NCBI GenBank assembly: GCA_945877525.1
Contig: CAMDVP010000140.1
Coordinates: forward strand, 1-7,855
Source of the DNA: an uncultured Clostridia bacterium
GTDB lineage: Bacteria > Bacillota > Clostridia > Christensenellales > Aristaeellaceae
Direction: 5' to 3'
Length of the DNA: 7,855 nt
This document shows positions 5,630-7,855 of this stretch, one piece after another. Below the pieces are notes generated by a model, which was not told the DNA's origin, did no database searches, and worked only from the letters and a program-made list of their open reading frames with translations. Position 1 is the stretch's first letter, and every line of letters starts with the position of its first letter. Both the position numbers and the translations under genes were made by a program.

Positions 5630-5682
5630 CCCGCGACCCCTTTCGGGGTTTCGGCCTGTGCCAAAGGCCCTCGTCAGGCGGG
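5630..5682 (-). ncRNA. Hammerhead-ribozyme-like RNA, copy B
   Basis: Minus-strand order: stem I CCCGC (5682-5678); core CTGACGA (5677-5671); one extra G (5670); stem II GGCCT/AGGCC (5669-5665 with 5657-5653) around TTGGCAC; GAA (5652-5650); stem III ACCCC/GGGGT (5649-5645 with 5640-5636) around GAAA, a GNRA loop; C (5635); stem I GCGGG (5634-5630). Predicted cleavage is between 5635 and 5634, separating the amidoligase message from the 99-aa gene. Compared with copy A, both sides of stem II and stem III differ in ways that keep the pairing, while the core is identical. The element is bracketed by AGCTTTCAAATC (5' side) and AGCTTCCAAATC (3' side). Confidence 0.75.
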
Positions 5683-5715
5683 TTGATTTGAAAGCTGTGC
5701 CGGTGGCTCCCTGTG

Positions 5716-6600
5716 TCAGGAAGCCCGCCGCCAAGCCGCGTCGCCGGGCAGGAGCTTGAGCAGGTGTTCCCGCGCGGTGGCAAATTCGTCGCCGATGAAG
5801 CCCAGCCGGAGGAGCCAGCACCGGAAGGTATATTTCGGGTTATCGGTAACCGGGCGCGTGGGGCTGGCGGCCTTGCTGGTCAGCGCCTGTGCGCTGATGG
5901 CGAGGCACAGCTGGATATACGCCTTTATCTCGCCTGCGTGGAGTGTGCCGTTGAAGGCCCGGAACTCGATGGTGTGCGCGGGCCGCTCGGTAGAAAAGGC
6001 CGCGTGGAGGTTGAGCAGGTGGTAACGGCTGTGGTCGTAGTGCCGCTCCGCGCACCGCCGCCAGTCGGAGCTTGTGCCGCCTGAGCGGGCGTACCAGAGC
6101 CGGGCGAAGGCTTCCATCGACGTGGGCTTGCGCCGGTTCAGCTCGGCGAGGAACCCCGGCTCAATCGGGCGGCACCAGCGCTCGCGTCGGGCCGGCGTGA
6201 TGCCCAAGGCCATGGTCAGCAGGTCTTCCTTGGCGTTTACGATGTTCACCAGCCTCCGCAGGCTTTGCGGGGTGTGCTCGCCGAGGCCGATGTGGATGTG
6301 GATGCCGCAGGAGCCGTCGGCTTTTGCGCCCGCCGCCCGGATGGCCCGGACGACCTCCTGTACCATCCCGATGTCCTCGTAGCGGCACACCGGGCTAACC
6401 ACCTCCGCGTCGGGGTCGGTGACCGAGCCGTCGCTTTCGACCGTCCAGTGCCGCCCGTCGGGCATAGGCACACGCCAGTCGTCGAGGTGGCGGCCGCGAT
6501 ACTGTGCCGTCGTGCCGAAGTACGCGGCGATGGCCTTGGCCGTGCGTTCCCGGCCTATACCGGTGGTTTCAATCTCGATGCCGAAAGTCTGGTTTTTCAT
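5716..6600 (-). CDS. Amidoligase (glutamine-synthetase-like fold), putative
   Basis: The 294-aa protein matches the Amidoligase_2 pattern: FGIEIETTG (6-14, metal/ATP-site acidic residues), KAIAAYFG (22-29), ESDGSV (55-60), EVVSP (66-70), CGIHIHIG (98-105), RLVNIVNAKEDLL (116-128) and TIEFRAFNGTLH (210-221). The family joins carboxylates to amines using ATP and is predicted to modify peptides or cell-envelope products, often near class II glutamine amidotransferases, as here. The C-terminus (YTFRCWLLRLGFIGDEFATAREHLLKLL) matches the end of the virulence-related protein. ATG at 6600 is chosen because AAGGAG is about 8 bases upstream. The frame stays open far upstream only because that DNA is very GC-rich. 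Copy 3 of the shared element lies in the leader. Probable first gene of the leftward operon. Confidence 0.85.
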   Translation of the reverse strand: MKNQTFGIEIETTGIGRERTAKAIAAYFGTTAQYRGRHLDDWRVPMPDGRHWTVESDGSVTDPDAEVVSPVCRYEDIGMVQEVVRAIRAAGAKADGSCGIHIHIGLGEHTPQSLRRLVNIVNAKEDLLTMALGITPARRERWCRPIEPGFLAELNRRKPTSMEAFARLWYARSGGTSSDWRRCAERHYDHSRYHLLNLHAAFSTERPAHTIEFRAFNGTLHAGEIKAYIQLCLAISAQALTSKAASPTRPVTDNPKYTFRCWLLRLGFIGDEFATAREHLLKLLPGDAAWRRAS

Positions 6601-6638
6601 GGGGTGTGCTCCTTTCGCTGTGTCGTGTTTCGTTTTCC

Positions 6639-6663
6639 GGCGGGGCTTTTCGCTCGCCCCGCC
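6639..6663 (-). other. Hairpin in the amidoligase leader
   Basis: GGCGGGGC (6639-6646) and GCCCCGCC (6656-6663) form a perfect 8-bp stem around a 9-base loop, between the shared element and the amidoligase ribosome site. There is no terminator-type T-run after it on the minus strand. Like the leader hairpin at 4584-4626, it is a GC-rich stem beside the shared element, so it may be part of the same control device. Confidence 0.5.
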
Positions 6664-6673
6664 CGGCGTGACA

Positions 6674-6704
6674 CATTCATCACTCCGGGCCGCCGAAAAA
6701 GCAA
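6674..6704 (-). promoter_or_regulatory. Shared 31-bp upstream element, copy 3
   Basis: Minus strand: TTGCTTTTTC, eight variable bases, GGAGTGATGAATG, the same total length as copies 1 and 2 with a few changes. It is 73 bases before the amidoligase ATG. From its ATG (6680) a 27-codon frame ends at a TGA overlapping the amidoligase ATG, which could be a leader peptide; there is no good ribosome site before it. Confidence 0.5.
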
Positions 6705-6792
6705 CCCGACCAAAGCGACAAGGTTTCGGGGACAAATCAGCTCTGAATCGACAAAGCCCGCGCCCCGGCGAAAAGCGCTTCTTTATATAGCG

Positions 6793-6811
6793 AAAACGGG
6801 CCTTTTGCCCG
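6793..6811 (-). terminator. Weak intrinsic terminator candidate
   Basis: On the minus strand, CGGGC and GCCCG (6811-6807 with 6801-6797) pair around a 5-base loop, followed by TTTT. The stem is only 5 bp and the T-run short. It would block leftward transcription from the GC-rich tract before the amidoligase promoter region. Confidence 0.3.
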
Positions 6812-6926
6812 CGCCGCTGCCGCCATTCCCACCTGTAGCCCGTAACCCTACACAAGCCGCGCAGCTCAGAGCGTTTTTCGCCCGTCCTGCGCCGCCGCCC
6901 GCCGCGCCCCGGCAATAGGCCCGTCG

Positions 6927-6950
6927 CCCCGGCTATACCCGCCCCCGCCC
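6927..6950 (-). other. G-quadruplex-type motif
   Basis: The plus strand has C-runs CCCC (6927-6930), CCC (6938-6940), CCCCC (6942-6946) and CCC (6948-6950), so the minus strand has four G-runs of at least three with loops of 1, 1 and 7 bases, within the usual G-quadruplex rule. It overlaps one TATACC copy. Confidence 0.4.
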
Positions 6951-7361
6951 GCCGTATACCGCCGCCCAGCCCGCGTCCGCCCCAGAAAGCCGCTGTATAC
7001 CGCCCGCGCTCCGCCGCCCGGCAACGTGGCCCGCCCCGCGCCTTCGCGCCCGACACGCGGCCTTTGTGGGCCCCACGCGGCCAAGCCCCGCCCGCGTCTC
7101 GTTGGCGGCCCGCCGCCCGGAAGGAACGCCCCGGCTTCCCGCGCCGAAAGCGCCCGCCGTGCCGCCCGGCATAGCGCCCGTTCCCCGCCGTCCCGGCAAA
7201 AGACCGCCCGCGTCCGGCCCGCCGAGGCACACCACCGCCTTTTCGCCGCACCCGCCCGGCTCCGGCACAGCCGCCGCCCGCGCCGCCGCGTTCCGCTGTG
7301 CCCCCAAGGGGGGATCGAATCCTTGGGCTGTTCCGGCTGGAGACCGCGGCCCCCTCTCGCG

Positions 7362-7380
7362 TGAATTTTCGCAAAATTCA
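7362..7380. repeat. Perfect inverted repeat beside a G-rich stretch
   Basis: TGAATTTT (7362-7369), CGC, AAAATTCA (7373-7380): an 8-bp perfect inverted repeat, AT-rich in the middle of GC-rich DNA, followed at once by GGGGTGGGGGTATTAGCCCC (7381-7400). A short perfect inverted repeat in a gene-free region of a mobile element resembles a relaxase or replication-initiator recognition site, but no known nick sequence was recognised. It could also be a regulator's operator. Confidence 0.45.
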
Positions 7381-7400
7381 GGGGTGGGGGTATTAGCCCC

Positions 7401-7433
7401 AAAACAAAAAAAGACCGCCCCGAAGGACGATCT
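7401..7433 (-). terminator. Intrinsic terminator after the Fic gene
   Basis: Minus strand: a stem of about 9 bp (7433-7425 with 7420-7412, with G-U pairs) closed by a TTCG loop, then TTTTTTTGTTTT from the A-run at 7401-7411. It is about 20 bases after the Fic stop and separates that gene from the GC-rich tract. Confidence 0.8.
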
Positions 7434-7452
7434 CTGGTGGTGTTGTCAATGG

Positions 7453-7855
7453 CTATTTGAGCCGGTAATAGCAGGTGCTTTTGCCGCTGCCTTCTCGTGC
7501 CAGTTCGCCGGATGCGACCAGCTTGCGAAGCGCGCCCTCGACGGAGCTGACGCTCAGTGAAGGACACAACTCCCGAATATCCTGCTTGGTAAACCGACCG
7601 ATTTTATGGAGTGTTGCCTGATTCACCATTTCAAGCGCAGACTGCTTCTTCTCCACGAGGGAAAAGCGCTCTTCAAAATCGCGATAGGCAGAAAGGACGA
7701 TACCCAGCAGATACTTGATAAAGGGAATCGCATCTTCCTGACCATCGTGCCAGCCTGTCTGCGACTGCCGAAGTGCATCGTAGTAAAGATCTTTGTTTTT
7801 TGCAATCTTGGCTTCCAATGAGATATATTTGCCCACATAGAAGCCGCTGCGGTAC
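7453..7855 (-). CDS. Fic-family protein, C-terminal part
   Basis: 133 codons are visible and the frame continues beyond the right edge. The pattern GFYVGKYISLEAKI, YYDALRQSQTGWHDG and PFIKYLLGIVLSAYRDFEER is the typical region after the Fic core in Fic/DOC proteins, which transfer AMP or other nucleotide groups onto protein hydroxyls. The last 60 residues (ATLHKIGRFTKQDIRELCPSL onwards) form a winged helix-turn-helix often fused to this class. The catalytic HPFxxGNGR motif would lie outside the window, so activity cannot be judged. Fic proteins on mobile elements can act as toxins or as orphan modifiers. Confidence 0.85.
   Translation of the reverse strand, partial: YRSGFYVGKYISLEAKIAKNKDLYYDALRQSQTGWHDGQEDAIPFIKYLLGIVLSAYRDFEERFSLVEKKQSALEMVNQATLHKIGRFTKQDIRELCPSLSVSSVEGALRKLVASGELAREGSGKSTCYYRLK

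Larger units (their letters stand above)
2052..5695 (+). repeat. Dispersed 11-bp word GATTTSAAAGC, plus strand only
   Basis: Exact copies of GATTTGAAAGC or GATTTCAAAGC start at 2582, 2804, 3072, 3241, 3738, 3848, 3925, 4260, 4629, 4872 and 5685. GATTTGGAAGC starts at 2052, 3457 and 5612. Weaker relatives start at 4315, 4508, 4959 and 5218. No copy in the opposite orientation was found, and none outside this interval apart from a weak match at 1187. In rightward genes, five copies sit in the same frame and encode D-[LF]-[KE]-A; others are intergenic or lie antisense in leftward genes. Many lie at the 3' end of a gene: overlapping the end of the HTH gene, 8 bases after the zinc-ribbon gene, 7 bases after the glutamine amidotransferase gene, over the stop of the 74-aa gene, 6 bases after the 69-aa gene, 20 bases after the amidoligase. 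Function unknown. Confidence 0.85.
6705..7361 (-). other. C-rich tract of about 80% GC without a convincing gene
   Basis: A hand count of 6901-7260 gives 74 A/T in 360 bases (about 79% GC), with C clearly more common than G on the plus strand. All reading frames are long here simply because stop codons are rare; the translations are Arg/Gly/Pro/Ala-rich low complexity with no ribosome site or domain. Contained structure: TATACC at 6934, 6955 and 6996 (two within GTATACCGCC), a possible G-quadruplex at 6927-6950, a weak hairpin-T terminator at 6793-6811, and a segment (7048-7072) resembling 3857-3880. It could be a transfer or replication-linked region or a decayed gene. Confidence 0.5.

Noticed and set aside
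2052..5695. CRISPR array reading of the repeated word
   Set aside because: Spacing is irregular (about 57 to several hundred bases), the word is 11 bp, and copies lie inside functional genes.
6601..7374. In-frame N-terminal extension of the amidoligase to a 552-aa protein
   Set aside because: The extension is Arg/Gly-rich low complexity with no domain; other frames are equally open in this GC-rich DNA; and it would cover the shared element, a hairpin and the good ribosome site at the 6600 start.
6866..7567. Other long frames in the GC-rich tract and across the Fic gene end
   Set aside because: They are low-complexity products of GC bias, and one crosses a strong terminator and the Fic coding frame.

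Overview
The window looks like the accessory (cargo) part of an integrative conjugative element or similar mobile element from a GC-rich gut Clostridia lineage (Oscillospiraceae/Ruminococcaceae type). That placement is inference from gene families (PemK/MazF toxin, compact SAM synthetase, HTH plus zinc-finger 'sigma-like' protein, 'virulence-related' protein, DUF4314, amidoligase, Fic), strong AGGAGG ribosome sites and base composition. No relaxase, integrase or attachment site is visible.

Layout. A rightward block runs from the left edge to about 3.77 kb: the end of an unknown gene, a MazF-type toxin, a region with tandem 11-bp repeats, a promoter and an intrinsic terminator, then metK, an HTH/zinc-finger protein, a virulence-related family protein, a DUF4314 protein and a zinc-ribbon protein, closed by a terminator. 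A leftward block runs from about 6.7 kb to 3.9 kb and converges on it: an amidoligase, a 99-aa protein, a 69-aa protein, a 23-aa mini-ORF overlapping a 74-aa protein, and a stand-alone class II glutamine amidotransferase, closed by its own terminator. Right of this lies about 700 bp of C-rich, roughly 80% GC DNA without a convincing gene, a perfect inverted repeat that could be an origin-of-transfer type site, and the 3' end of a leftward Fic-family gene.

Three non-protein signals are the most interesting. (1) Two related copies of a hammerhead-ribozyme-like RNA lie in the leftward operon, one on each side of the 99-aa gene. Both have the CUGACGA core, GAAA, a UC cleavage site, three stems with compensatory changes between copies, and GNRA loops on stem III. 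One copy contains the gene's stop codon in its catalytic core. (2) An 11-bp word, GATTTGAAAGC or GATTTCAAAGC, occurs 11 times exactly (more with mismatches) between 2.05 and 5.7 kb, always on the plus strand whatever the direction of the gene, both inside and between genes. It also forms the 3' tail of the ribozyme copies. (3) A 31-bp upstream element is shared by the virulence-related, glutamine amidotransferase and amidoligase genes, and two of these proteins also share a C-terminal module.

How it may work together: amidoligase (amide-bond former) plus class II glutamine amidotransferase suggests a peptide or small-molecule amidation/deamidation system, apparently co-regulated with the virulence-related protein and processed at RNA level by self-cleaving ribozymes. 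The functional links are inference; the sequence patterns are read directly.
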